NCBI GenBank assembly: GCA_944391115.1
Contig: CALXSJ010000024.1
Span: 1-47,975, forward strand
From: an uncultured Victivallales bacterium
GTDB lineage: Bacteria; Verrucomicrobiota; Lentisphaeria; Victivallales; UBA1829
Reading direction: 5' to 3'
Length of the DNA stretch: 47,975 nt
Each line of letters opens with the position of its first letter. Within the stretch, counting starts at the first letter, position 1. The translations under genes were made by a program, and so were the position numbers. Positions 41,172 to 47,975 of this stretch are shown here, one piece after another. The notes under the pieces are model-generated. The model had not been told where the DNA came from, ran no database searches, and saw only the letters and a list, made by a program, of their open reading frames with translations.

Positions 41172-42233
41172 TCAGTCATTCAGCCATTTTTCAAGGTTTT
41201 CCCCGACAAACGCGTCGTCATGCAGATGCGGATACGCGTCATGCACGCGTGTGATTTCCGCAGCCTGCCCTTCCGAAAGCGTTTCGGCGGGGTCCAGGCA
41301 CCAGATGCCGGGAAGCAGTCCCTGACGGTGAAGCACTTCATGGATCCCCGGAATGCATCCGGCAAACCCGTGCTGCGGATCGAAAAACGCCGCATTGCAG
41401 TCGGTGATCTGGACATTGCGCGTCAGAAGTTCGGCGGGAACGTCCGAAGAGCGCTCCACGACGTTGTGAATTTCCTCCAGAAGTTCAACCGCCTTTTTCG
41501 TCCAGCAGCACCAGTGGCCGAGCAGACCGCCCCGGATGCGCATCTTCCGCCCGCCGAAGTCGTATCCGGTCAGGAGGTCGATCACGATGTTGTCGTCATT
41601 CCCGGTATAGAGCGTGATGTCGCGTCCCGATTCGGCGACCGCACGGACCACGTCCAGCGTGCAGTAGCGGTTGAACGGCGCCATCTTGATCGCCAGCACA
41701 TTGTCGATCTGCGCAAATTCCTTCCAGAACTCATAGGGAAGAATGCGTCCGCCGACGCTCGGCTGGAGATAGAAGCCGATCACGGGAATATGCCCGGCGA
41801 CCGCGCGGCAGTGCGCCAGCATCGCCTCGACCGAGTCTCCGGCAAAGGCGCTCAGGCTGAGAAGTCCCGCGTCATATCCGCTTCCGGCGGCGAAATCCGC
41901 TTCGTAAAGCGCCTGCTCCGTCCGGCCGCAGATGCCTGCGACCTTCAGGATGGAACGCCCGGTGCGCGCGCACCATTCATCGATGAAACGCGAGGTCTCG
42001 CGCAGAACAGGTTCAAAAAGTCCGATTTCCTTGTTCCGGATCGCAAACTGCGTCGAGTGCACGCCGACGGCGATTCCCCCCGCCCCCGCATCAATGTAAT
42101 AGCGGCAGAGCGCGCGCTGGTAACGGGGAGCGAAATGCCGGTCGGCATCCAGAGCCAGAGGCTGTGCCGGAATGACTGTGCCGCGACGCACCGCCGCCAG
42201 CACCGAACGGTCAATATCCGCAATGGTCTTCAT
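41172..42233 (-). CDS. Dihydrodipicolinate synthase-family aldolase/lyase
   Basis: Predicted class I aldolase-type TIM barrel of 353 residues. The Schiff-base Lys is in VLAIKMAPFNRY and the conserved Tyr in IGFYLQPSVGG. The usual substrate-loop motif near residue 50 is changed to GIAVGVHSTQFA, so true DapA activity is unlikely and a sugar-acid or other keto-acid lyase is more likely. The start at 42233 follows the previous stop by one base; the longer TTG frame at 42260 was rejected for overlap. It is co-transcribed with the epimerase-like gene. The substrate is unknown. Confidence 0.85.
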   Translation of the reverse strand: MKTIADIDRSVLAAVRRGTVIPAQPLALDADRHFAPRYQRALCRYYIDAGAGGIAVGVHSTQFAIRNKEIGLFEPVLRETSRFIDEWCARTGRSILKVAGICGRTEQALYEADFAAGSGYDAGLLSLSAFAGDSVEAMLAHCRAVAGHIPVIGFYLQPSVGGRILPYEFWKEFAQIDNVLAIKMAPFNRYCTLDVVRAVAESGRDITLYTGNDDNIVIDLLTGYDFGGRKMRIRGGLLGHWCCWTKKAVELLEEIHNVVERSSDVPAELLTRNVQITDCNAAFFDPQHGFAGCIPGIHEVLHRQGLLPGIWCLDPAETLSEGQAAEITRVHDAYPHLHDDAFVGENLEKWLND

Positions 42234-42234
42234 C

Positions 42235-43269
42235 TCAGAATTTCCCGTTGTTGACTTCAAAATGAGTGGGTTTTCCGATGGAGATGCCGCCGGAACGGAT
42301 CCAGTCCGCCTGCCAGCGGATCATTCTCTCAAGCGAAACGTTCGGATAGCCGAACGTCCGGCACATCCGCGCGGAATTGTTGAGATAGCAGGCGCTTCCC
42401 GGCGCACCCTTGAAGGCGACGCTCTTCCCGAACAGACGCCCGAACTGCAGCGCGGTCTGCTCGACCGAGGCGATCTCCGGTCCGGTCACGTTCAGGACAG
42501 CCGCCGGAGAATCGCAGAGCTCCAGCGCGCGCAGCGCATTGGAATTGGCATCGCCCTGCCAGATCACATTGAAATAACCGACCGTATTGTCCACGGGCCG
42601 CTCCTCCCAGACGCTCCGCGCGATGTCATGCAGCACGCCGTAGCGCAGATCAATCGCATAATTCAAACGGAACAGCAGAACCTTCGTCCCGTATTTCTGC
42701 GAACAGTACTGGAAAATGCGCTCCCGGCCGAGGCAGGACTGCGAATATTCGCCCACGGGCTCCGGAACGACCTCCTCCGTACAGCCGCATGTGGCGATCC
42801 CGACCAGCGGATACACGCATCCGGTGGAAAAGGCGACAATCCGGCTGTCCCGGAAATGCGCTCCGACATACGACGGGGCAAGAATGTTCATCGCCCAGGT
42901 CTGCGCTTCGCTCCCGCCGGTTCCGAACTTGCGTCCGGCGAGAAACACAATGTTCTTCACCTGCGGAAGCTTTTCAACGGATTCCCGGTCCAGAAGGTCG
43001 CAGGCTATCGTCTCGATTCCCCACGATTCGAGTTTTTCGCGCTCCTCCTGCTTCGAAAAACGGGAAACGCCGATCACTTTTTTCGATACGCCGGCGGCCC
43101 GGATCGCATTCAGCGCCTGACGCCCCATCGTAACGCCCATCTTTCCCGCAATCCCGAGAATCATGACATCCCCGTCGATCCGCTTCATCATTTCAATCAG
43201 GCCTTCCGTCGGTCTCGACAGAAGATTTTCCAGTTCCTCCACACTTCCGATCCGTTCCGGATTTTCCAT
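42235..43269 (-). CDS. NAD-dependent epimerase/dehydratase-family protein
   Basis: Predicted extended short-chain dehydrogenase-like protein of 344 residues. The Rossmann motif is MILGIAGKMGVTMGRQAL near residue 40, after an N-terminal extension of about 35 residues. The active-site Tyr is in GEYSQSCLGRERIF; the Lys expected four residues later (YxxxK) is Cys, so the usual dehydrogenase chemistry may be lost or changed. AAGGAGGAGAAGG precedes the ATG. It is the first gene of the operon and lies just downstream of a consensus promoter and a TetR-type palindrome. Confidence 0.85.
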   Translation of the reverse strand: MENPERIGSVEELENLLSRPTEGLIEMMKRIDGDVMILGIAGKMGVTMGRQALNAIRAAGVSKKVIGVSRFSKQEEREKLESWGIETIACDLLDRESVEKLPQVKNIVFLAGRKFGTGGSEAQTWAMNILAPSYVGAHFRDSRIVAFSTGCVYPLVGIATCGCTEEVVPEPVGEYSQSCLGRERIFQYCSQKYGTKVLLFRLNYAIDLRYGVLHDIARSVWEERPVDNTVGYFNVIWQGDANSNALRALELCDSPAAVLNVTGPEIASVEQTALQFGRLFGKSVAFKGAPGSACYLNNSARMCRTFGYPNVSLERMIRWQADWIRSGGISIGKPTHFEVNNGKF

Positions 43270-43367
43270 CCTTCTCCTCCTTCCGCCCCTTGAGACGGCA
43301 TGATTTACCAGTCAATGAATTGCCGCGATGCATGCAGAGCATCGCGGGATGAACCTGATTTTAATAA

Positions 43368-43416
43368 AAAACCAACTGTTTGGTTTTATTTTAACACGTT
43401 TTCCTCTGATTGTCAA
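43368..43416 (-). promoter_or_regulatory. Operon promoter with TetR-type palindromic operator
   Basis: On the minus strand TTGACA (43411-43416) and TAAAAT (43388-43393) are 17 bp apart. Directly after the -10 box, where transcription should start, AAAACCAA-N4-TTGGTTTT (43368-43387) is a perfect 20-bp palindrome. The AACCAA...TTGGTT core is typical of TetR-family operators. The tetR gene in the same operon would then regulate itself. The remaining part of the 325-bp spacer up to trxB holds no gene. Confidence 0.8.
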
Positions 43417-43514
43417 GAGAAAAACCGCATTTTCCAAGGAAAAAATTTCCTCCGGAAATGAAAATCGGAAGCGGAAGGCCGGGAAAAAATTCCGGAAGCC
43501 GGATTGCGGAACGG

Positions 43515-43558
43515 AAAAAAACGGGAACGGGGAAGACTTCATGCCTCCCGCATTCCCG
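43515..43558 (-). terminator. Likely terminator of trxB
   Basis: On the minus strand CGGGAA (43553-43558) can pair with TTCCCG (43522-43527), with partly paired inner arms, followed by seven T (43515-43521). Confidence 0.55.
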
Positions 43559-43594
43559 AAGCCGATGCAGACGGTCCTGCGCAGTCGGAGGAAT

Positions 43595-44515
43595 TTATCC
43601 GACCAGCCAGCGTTCCGCGTCAATTGCGGCGCGCGCGCCCATGCCGGCGGCGGTAATCGCCTGACGGTAGACGTGGTCGGCGCAGTCTCCCGCGCAGAAG
43701 ACGCCGTTCACACTGGTGCGGGAACTCGCGCCCTCGAGCTCGATGTAGCCCGCCTCGTTCATGGCAAGCTGCCCTTTGAACAGTCCCGTGTTCGGAATAT
43801 GACCGAGTGCGGCGAAATATCCTTTGCATGGAATCCGTGTCTGTTCGCCGGTGACGACATTCCGGATCTCCAGGCCGTCCATCTCCGATTCACCGAAAAT
43901 TTCAACGACGGTCGAATTCCAGTGGATATGAATCTTCGGATTGGACTTGACGCGTTCCGCCATGATTCTGGAGGCGCGGAATGCGTCGCGGCGGTGGATC
44001 AGATGCACCTCGCTGGCAAAACGGGTCAGGAAAGTCGCCTCCTCCATCGCGCTGTCGCCGCCGCCGACAACAGCCACGGGAACGTTGCGGTAGAATGCGC
44101 CGTCGCAGGTCGCGCACGCGGAAACGCCCTTGTTGAGGAATTTCTCCTCCGAGGGAATCCCGAGCCAGCGCGGCGCGGCGCCGGTTGCGATAATCAATGC
44201 CCGGCATTCGGCAATCTCTCCGCTTCCGAGCGTCAGTTCCTGCGGACCGCCGTCGGCGAGCTTCACGCTCTGCACGGTTTCATTCACGATTTTCGCCCCG
44301 AATTTCTCCGCCTGCTGCTGGAATTTGAACATCAGCTCATAACCGTTGACCGCGTCGGGAAAACCGGGAAAGTTTTCGACGTCGGTGGTCTGGGTCAGCA
44401 GCCCGCCGGGAAGCGGACCGGCCAGAACGACCGGATGCAGGCTTGCTCTTGATGCGTAAATTGCGGCGGTCAGCCCCGCGGCGCCGCCTCCGATAATAAT
44501 CAGATCTTGTTTCAT
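43595..44515 (-). CDS. trxB: Thioredoxin reductase
   Basis: NADPH-dependent flavoenzyme of 306 residues that reduces thioredoxin. The FAD motif is IIIGGGAAGLTAAIY at the N terminus, the redox-active disulfide is C134-A-T-C137, the NADPH motif is VVGGGDSAMEEA, and GVFCAGDCADHVYRQ completes the FAD site. Length and order match the low-molecular-weight TrxB. The ATG at 44515 has GAGGGG upstream; the frame runs on to 44707 but that part is unrelated and crosses the promoter. No thioredoxin gene is adjacent. Confidence 0.96.
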   Translation of the reverse strand: MKQDLIIIGGGAAGLTAAIYASRASLHPVVLAGPLPGGLLTQTTDVENFPGFPDAVNGYELMFKFQQQAEKFGAKIVNETVQSVKLADGGPQELTLGSGEIAECRALIIATGAAPRWLGIPSEEKFLNKGVSACATCDGAFYRNVPVAVVGGGDSAMEEATFLTRFASEVHLIHRRDAFRASRIMAERVKSNPKIHIHWNSTVVEIFGESEMDGLEIRNVVTGEQTRIPCKGYFAALGHIPNTGLFKGQLAMNEAGYIELEGASSRTSVNGVFCAGDCADHVYRQAITAAGMGARAAIDAERWLVG

Positions 44516-44559
44516 CGGGTTCCCCCTCGTTGCTGGTTGATTCTTCCTCCTGACACGGT

Positions 44560-44588
44560 AATATGCCACACCATTCCCGTTCCGGCAA
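44560..44588 (-). promoter_or_regulatory. Possible trxB promoter
   Basis: On the minus strand TTGCCG (44583-44588) and CATATT (44560-44565) are 17 bp apart, upstream of the chosen start codon. Confidence 0.45.
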
Positions 44589-44643
44589 GGAATTTCCCGA
44601 AAAAAGTTTTTCCCGGAAATCTCCGCAATGCGCCGTGCGGAAC

Positions 44644-44672
44644 TTGAAAACCCCGGTCCACACCCATACATT
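44644..44672 (+). promoter_or_regulatory. Possible promoter of the aldo/keto reductase gene
   Basis: TTGAAA (44644-44649) and TACATT (44667-44672) are 17 bp apart, about 25 bp upstream of the ribosome binding site. Confidence 0.45.
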
Positions 44673-44705
44673 ACGGGAAATCTGCAACACGAAAGGATTT
44701 CCGTC

Positions 44706-45695
44706 ATGTATCAGGCAAAAGAAAACCGTTACGGCGCAATGACATACCGCAGATGCGGCAGAAGCGGCATCGACCTCCCGCTCATTTCGCTCGGACTGTG
44801 GCACAACTTCGGCAGCATCGACGATTTCGGCAACGCGCAGAAAATGGCGTATACCGCATTTGATCTCGGAATCACCCATTTCGACCTGGCGAACAACTAC
44901 GGACCCGAACCGGGTTCCGCTGAAACCAATTTCGGGCGCATCCTGAAAAACGGACTTCACCGCTACCGCGACGAACTCATTCTCTCCACCAAGGCGGGAT
45001 ACCTCATGTGGCCCGGCCCCTACGGGGAGTGGGGATCGCGCAAGAATCTGATCGCAAGCTGCGACCAGAGCCTGAAACGTCTCGGCGTGGACTATGTGGA
45101 CATCTTCTATCACCACCGCCCCGATGAAAAAACGCCGCTGGAAGAGTCCATGACCGCGCTGGCGGACATCGTCCGTTCCGGCAAGGCGCTTTATGCGGGA
45201 ATTTCCAATTACCCGCTGGAACGGGCGCAGCGCGCCGCCGCGATGCTCCGTGAGATGAAGGTGCCATGCCTGATCCATCAGATCCGTTTCAACATGCTGA
45301 ACCGTCAGTATGAGGAAACGGGCATGTTCCCCTGGCTTGCGGGAGCCGGCGTCGGCTCGATCGTATTCTCGCCGCTTGCACAGGGACTTCTGACGGACAA
45401 GTATCTGCACGGCATTCCCGCGGGCTCGCGGGCGACGCGCAATCATTTTCTCAAGGAGTCAAGCATCACGCCGGAACTGGTGGCGAAGATTGCGGCGCTC
45501 AATGAGATCGCAAAAAAGCGCGGGCAGAGCCTCGCACAGATGGCGCTTGCCTGGATTCTCCGTTTGAACGGCGTCACTTCCGTCCTGATCGGCGCAAGCC
45601 GTCCGGAACAGATCGCCGAACTGGTGAAAACAGGAGAAAATCTCTCCTTCAGCGCGGAGGAACTTGCACGGATCGAAGAAACATTGAATCAGTAA
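44706..45695 (+). CDS. Aldo/keto reductase, YghZ-like
   Basis: Predicted NADPH-dependent reductase of 329 residues, TIM barrel. The catalytic tetrad is visible: Asp and Tyr in FDLANNYGP, Lys in LILSTKAGYL, His in VDIFYHHRPD. The NADP-binding end is GVTSVLIGASRPEQIAEL. The WPGPYGEWGSRKNL loop resembles the YghZ group, which reduces glyceraldehyde phosphate and methylglyoxal-type aldehydes. AAAGGA precedes the ATG. The real substrate is not known. Confidence 0.9.
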   Translation: MYQAKENRYGAMTYRRCGRSGIDLPLISLGLWHNFGSIDDFGNAQKMAYTAFDLGITHFDLANNYGPEPGSAETNFGRILKNGLHRYRDELILSTKAGYLMWPGPYGEWGSRKNLIASCDQSLKRLGVDYVDIFYHHRPDEKTPLEESMTALADIVRSGKALYAGISNYPLERAQRAAAMLREMKVPCLIHQIRFNMLNRQYEETGMFPWLAGAGVGSIVFSPLAQGLLTDKYLHGIPAGSRATRNHFLKESSITPELVAKIAALNEIAKKRGQSLAQMALAWILRLNGVTSVLIGASRPEQIAELVKTGENLSFSAEELARIEETLNQ

Positions 45696-45786
45696 ATCCG
45701 CCGGAATCGCTTTTTCTCCCATTGCGTTTCCGGAAAACAGAGATATTGTAACGGAGTCCATTCATTCAACAAGGAGCATTTGAAAA

Positions 45787-46455
45787 ATGGTGAAAGTGGC
45801 ACAATGCTGGGACGACGGCGTCCTGAATGACGTCCGCCTGACCGAACTCCTCCGCAAATACAATGCGAAAGCAACCTTCAATCTCAATCCGGGACTGCAT
45901 GAAAAATCCCGGCGCATTACCGACAGGGGGCACAAGTTCAAGGATATTTACTTTACCGGAAAGCTTTCCCTCGATGAACTGACCGACGTATACGAGGGGT
46001 TTCAGGTCGCTTCACACGGAATGCGTCACAAGAATGCCGGGCAGGTTCCCGACGATGAATTCATGGCGGATGCGCTCGACGCACGCAAATATCTGGAGGA
46101 CCGTTTCCAGCGCGAATGCCGCGGCTTCGCCTGGCCCTGCGGACGCCATACCCCGGAAACCAGACGCAGAATGCATGAGGCCGGTTTCGCCTACGGAAGA
46201 ACAACGGGCAATACCGACTGCGTCGTTCCCTGCAAGGACACGATGGCGCTCGACTCCTCCTGCCACTTCCTGAATCCCGATTTCCGGAAGATCTTCGAAA
46301 AGGCGAAAAACTCCAGCGGCGTCTTCTATTTCTGGGGCCACAGCTACGAGATGATGGACGACAGGCAGCTCTGGGCGCAGACCGAGGAAAATATCCGATT
46401 CCTCTCCGAAGACCCGGATGTCGTATGGGTGGACGTCATCGACCTTGTGAAATAA
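45787..46455 (+). CDS. Polysaccharide deacetylase-family protein (NodB fold)
   Basis: Predicted carbohydrate esterase-type hydrolase of 222 residues. The metal-binding Asp pair is in AQCWDDGV near the N terminus and the two His ligands are in ASHGMRH. A Pro/Gly/Arg motif FAWPCGRHTP follows, where the family has motif 3, and FYFWGHSYEM supplies the late His. There is no signal peptide, so it would act in the cytoplasm. AAGGAG precedes the ATG. It is 91 bp downstream of the aldo/keto reductase and may share its transcript. Confidence 0.87.
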   Translation: MVKVAQCWDDGVLNDVRLTELLRKYNAKATFNLNPGLHEKSRRITDRGHKFKDIYFTGKLSLDELTDVYEGFQVASHGMRHKNAGQVPDDEFMADALDARKYLEDRFQRECRGFAWPCGRHTPETRRRMHEAGFAYGRTTGNTDCVVPCKDTMALDSSCHFLNPDFRKIFEKAKNSSGVFYFWGHSYEMMDDRQLWAQTEENIRFLSEDPDVVWVDVIDLVK

Positions 46456-46474
46456 ACGTTTCCCCTTCACACAG

Positions 46475-46516
46475 AAAAACTCCGGAAAGAGTTCTTCCCT
46501 CTCTCCGGAGTTTTTT
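46475..46516. terminator. Bidirectional intrinsic terminator
   Basis: AAAAACTCCGGA (46475-46486) pairs with TCCGGAGTTTTTT (46504-46516). A tracts on the left and T tracts on the right let it stop both the deacetylase transcript and the minus-strand rnf transcript. Confidence 0.9.
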
Positions 46517-46540
46517 CTTCCCGCTGCCGAACCGCGGACG

Positions 46541-47218
46541 TCAGTCCCTGTTCTCTTCCCCGAGACGGCAGATGTTGCAGTGACGGCAGTCCAGTTCCTG
46601 CGGGAGATCGTAGGTTTTCCCGGCCTTCGCGGCGCGGCGCATGTTATAAAGATTCATTCCGGCAAGAATAAAGCCCATGACAATGAATCCGCCCGGCGCC
46701 TGCCCCATTACGGAAAAGCCCGGCCATGCGGAGATGATCTTCACATCAAAGAGCGTCCCCGCCGCCAGAAACTCCCGGATCAGGCCGATGAAGGTCAAGG
46801 CAAGCGTAAAGCCGATTCCCATGCCGAGACCGTCCATCGCGGAATAAAGCATCGAGTTCTTCGAGGCGAACGCTTCGGCGCGCCCGAGCACGATGCAGTT
46901 CACGACGATCAGCGGAATGAAGATGCCCAGCGCATTGTAAAGCGCCTGCGTGTAGGCCTGCATCAGAAGATCCACGACCGTCACGAAGGTCGCGATCACG
47001 ACGATATAGCAGGGAATGCGGATTTTGGTCGGCACCAGATTCCGGACGGCGGAGATCACCACGTTGCTGCAGAGCAGCACAAAGGTCGTCGCCAGTCCCA
47101 TGCCCATGCCGTTGGTTGCGTTCGAGGAGGTCGCGAGCGACGGGCACATGCCCAGAATCAGCACAAGAACCGGATTTTCACGCCAGATCCCCTTGAAAAA
47201 TTCCTCCGAAAGCTTCAT
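46541..47218 (-). CDS. rnfE: Rnf electron transport complex subunit RnfE
   Basis: Membrane subunit of the Rnf ferredoxin:NAD oxidoreductase, which couples electron flow to ion pumping. The 225 residues have about six hydrophobic segments and the RnfE signatures ENPVLVLILGMCPSLATS and IVVNCIVLGRAEAFASKNS. The C terminus carries an added LDCRHCNICRLG, a C-x2-C-x2-C tail. The ATG at 47218 has AAGGAG upstream and overlaps the rnfG stop by 4 bp. The usual next genes rnfA and rnfB do not follow; a terminator does. A NqrD role is less likely because of the rnfG and rnfD neighbours. Confidence 0.93.
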   Translation of the reverse strand: MKLSEEFFKGIWRENPVLVLILGMCPSLATSSNATNGMGMGLATTFVLLCSNVVISAVRNLVPTKIRIPCYIVVIATFVTVVDLLMQAYTQALYNALGIFIPLIVVNCIVLGRAEAFASKNSMLYSAMDGLGMGIGFTLALTFIGLIREFLAAGTLFDVKIISAWPGFSVMGQAPGGFIVMGFILAGMNLYNMRRAAKAGKTYDLPQELDCRHCNICRLGEENRD

Positions 47219-47901
47219 TTCCCACTCTCCTTTCCGGACGCGGGCGCGAGAAGCTCCGCGGCATGTTTCCTGAATGCGGATGCGGCGCGCCATGCCAGAT
47301 CGGTCACGGCGCGGGAACTCAGAGTCGCTCCGCTGATGTAATCGGCGTTGCCGCCGTCCTTTTTGATTTTCCACGGAGTCGTCCATGCGTCGCCCGCGCT
47401 GTGCGAGGCGAACTGATCCAGATACGGATTCGCGGGAAGCCCCTCCTGCGGCTTTTTCCCGGAAAAGAGATCGGAAAGACGCTTTTCATTCTTCCGGTCA
47501 GTCAGATTGGTGCCCAGTCCCGGCGTCTCGTTGTGACCTGTCACGATCACGGTGCGGATTTTTCCGTCCGGCGTGAAGGAGACAAGTCCGTCCATGCGCC
47601 CGCCGTAACCGATCGCGGTTGCGACCTTCGCAACCACGCCGACCAGTTTCCCGTCCTGGAACGCACGGTAGAATTCCGCTTCGGAACCGTCATCCTCCCG
47701 GTATGTCCGGACATCCTCCATCGGATTGTTGTTGAACGGCGGAAGAACGGCGCGGAGTCCGTCGGAGATCTTCTGCACCTTCGCTTTGGCGATCGGCTCC
47801 TTCGTCATGACGGCGACGCTTCCCATCACGCCCGCGGCAACCGCGCACACCAGACAGAGAAACACGCCCAGATAAACCATATTCACCGATTTCTGATTCA
47901 T
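47215..47901 (-). CDS. rnfG: Rnf electron transport complex subunit RnfG
   Basis: Membrane-anchored FMN-carrying subunit of Rnf, 228 residues. One N-terminal membrane helix (VYLGVFLCLVCAVAAGVMG) is followed by the FMN-binding domain. The motif SGATLSS near the C terminus contains the Thr to which FMN is covalently attached in the family, and GHNETPGLGTNL is the other conserved stretch. AGGAG lies seven bases before the ATG at 47901, and the start overlaps the rnfD stop by 4 bp. It is in the C-D-G-E order expected for rnf. Confidence 0.94.
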   Translation of the reverse strand: MNQKSVNMVYLGVFLCLVCAVAAGVMGSVAVMTKEPIAKAKVQKISDGLRAVLPPFNNNPMEDVRTYREDDGSEAEFYRAFQDGKLVGVVAKVATAIGYGGRMDGLVSFTPDGKIRTVIVTGHNETPGLGTNLTDRKNEKRLSDLFSGKKPQEGLPANPYLDQFASHSAGDAWTTPWKIKKDGGNADYISGATLSSRAVTDLAWRAASAFRKHAAELLAPASGKESGK

Positions 47902-47975
47902 TTGATCTCTCCTCTGCGCGGCTGAAGAATGTTGATCGAGGACGGATGCCAGCCGAACGGACGCTTGTAGCACAT
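47898..47975 (-). CDS. rnfD: Partial: C-terminal end of RnfD
   Basis: Only the last 25 codons and the stop lie in the window; the start is beyond the right edge. The visible end (YKRPFGWHPSSINILQPRRG) is compatible with the soluble tail of RnfD, which often has a basic K-R-P-x-F-G turn after its last membrane helix, but the assignment rests mainly on the rnfD-G-E gene order. It overlaps rnfG by 4 bp. Confidence 0.6.
   Translation of the reverse strand: MCYKRPFGWHPSSINILQPRRGEIK

Overview
This window looks like a piece of a Lentisphaerota chromosome (Victivallis-like, PVC superphylum). The evidence is a 52-residue PVC-type 'small basic protein', a pseudopilin of the FTLIELL / H-X9-DG kind that Lentisphaerae carry in large numbers near carbohydrate genes, anaerobic energy genes (Rex-controlled [FeFe] hydrogenase, Rnf complex, oxygen-labile type serine dehydratase) and moderately high G+C. 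Taxonomy is inferred from gene content only. No rRNA, tRNA, CRISPR array, transposase or phage gene was found.

Layout. 1-436: tandem 195-bp repeats packed with hairpins, ending at the lon stop codon. 431-2935: lon. 3289-4500: PfkB-type sugar kinase. 4584-10424: minus-strand redox operon rex - hndA - hndC - hydA - degenerate receiver protein - folB, with a consensus promoter and Rex-operator-like palindromes. 10615-12768: LacI regulator and a lipoprotein with a CBM9-like domain, convergent. 12942-19965: minus-strand operon gntR - pseudopilin - tandem jelly-roll secreted protein - two large proteins with glycosidase-like features that share a C-x-C-x2-C motif. 20414-22437: two Gfo/Idh/MocA oxidoreductases transcribed away from gntR. 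Together these look like a carbohydrate-use locus with its own regulator.

22531-29127: AmpG-like transporter, SH3b protein, methyltransferase, RRM RNA-binding protein, sugar isomerase/epimerase, alkaline phosphatase lipoprotein and a DUF985-type cupin. 29128-31131: one reading frame that joins MurC to IspD, the most unusual protein in the window. 31173-34364: ptsH-like - trkA - trkH operon for potassium uptake. 34638-36602: AI-2E/PerM family membrane protein with an extra N-terminal helical domain. 36744-36902: small basic protein with its own promoter and terminator. 37000-38952: aconitase.

39045-39145 holds a decayed, inverted copy of the 195-bp hairpin element. 39183-43269 is a minus-strand operon epimerase-like - DHDPS-like aldolase - TetR - L-serine dehydratase, with a strong promoter and a perfect 20-bp palindrome over the expected transcription start. 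43595-46455: thioredoxin reductase, aldo/keto reductase and a NodB-type deacetylase. 46541-47975: rnfE, rnfG and the 3' end of rnfD, cut by the window edge.

Best leads: the compensatory base change in the hairpin array, the MurC-IspD fusion, the hydrogenase operon with an inactivated receiver protein, the regulator-coupled pseudopilin, and a run of promoters with a 16-bp rather than 17-bp spacer.
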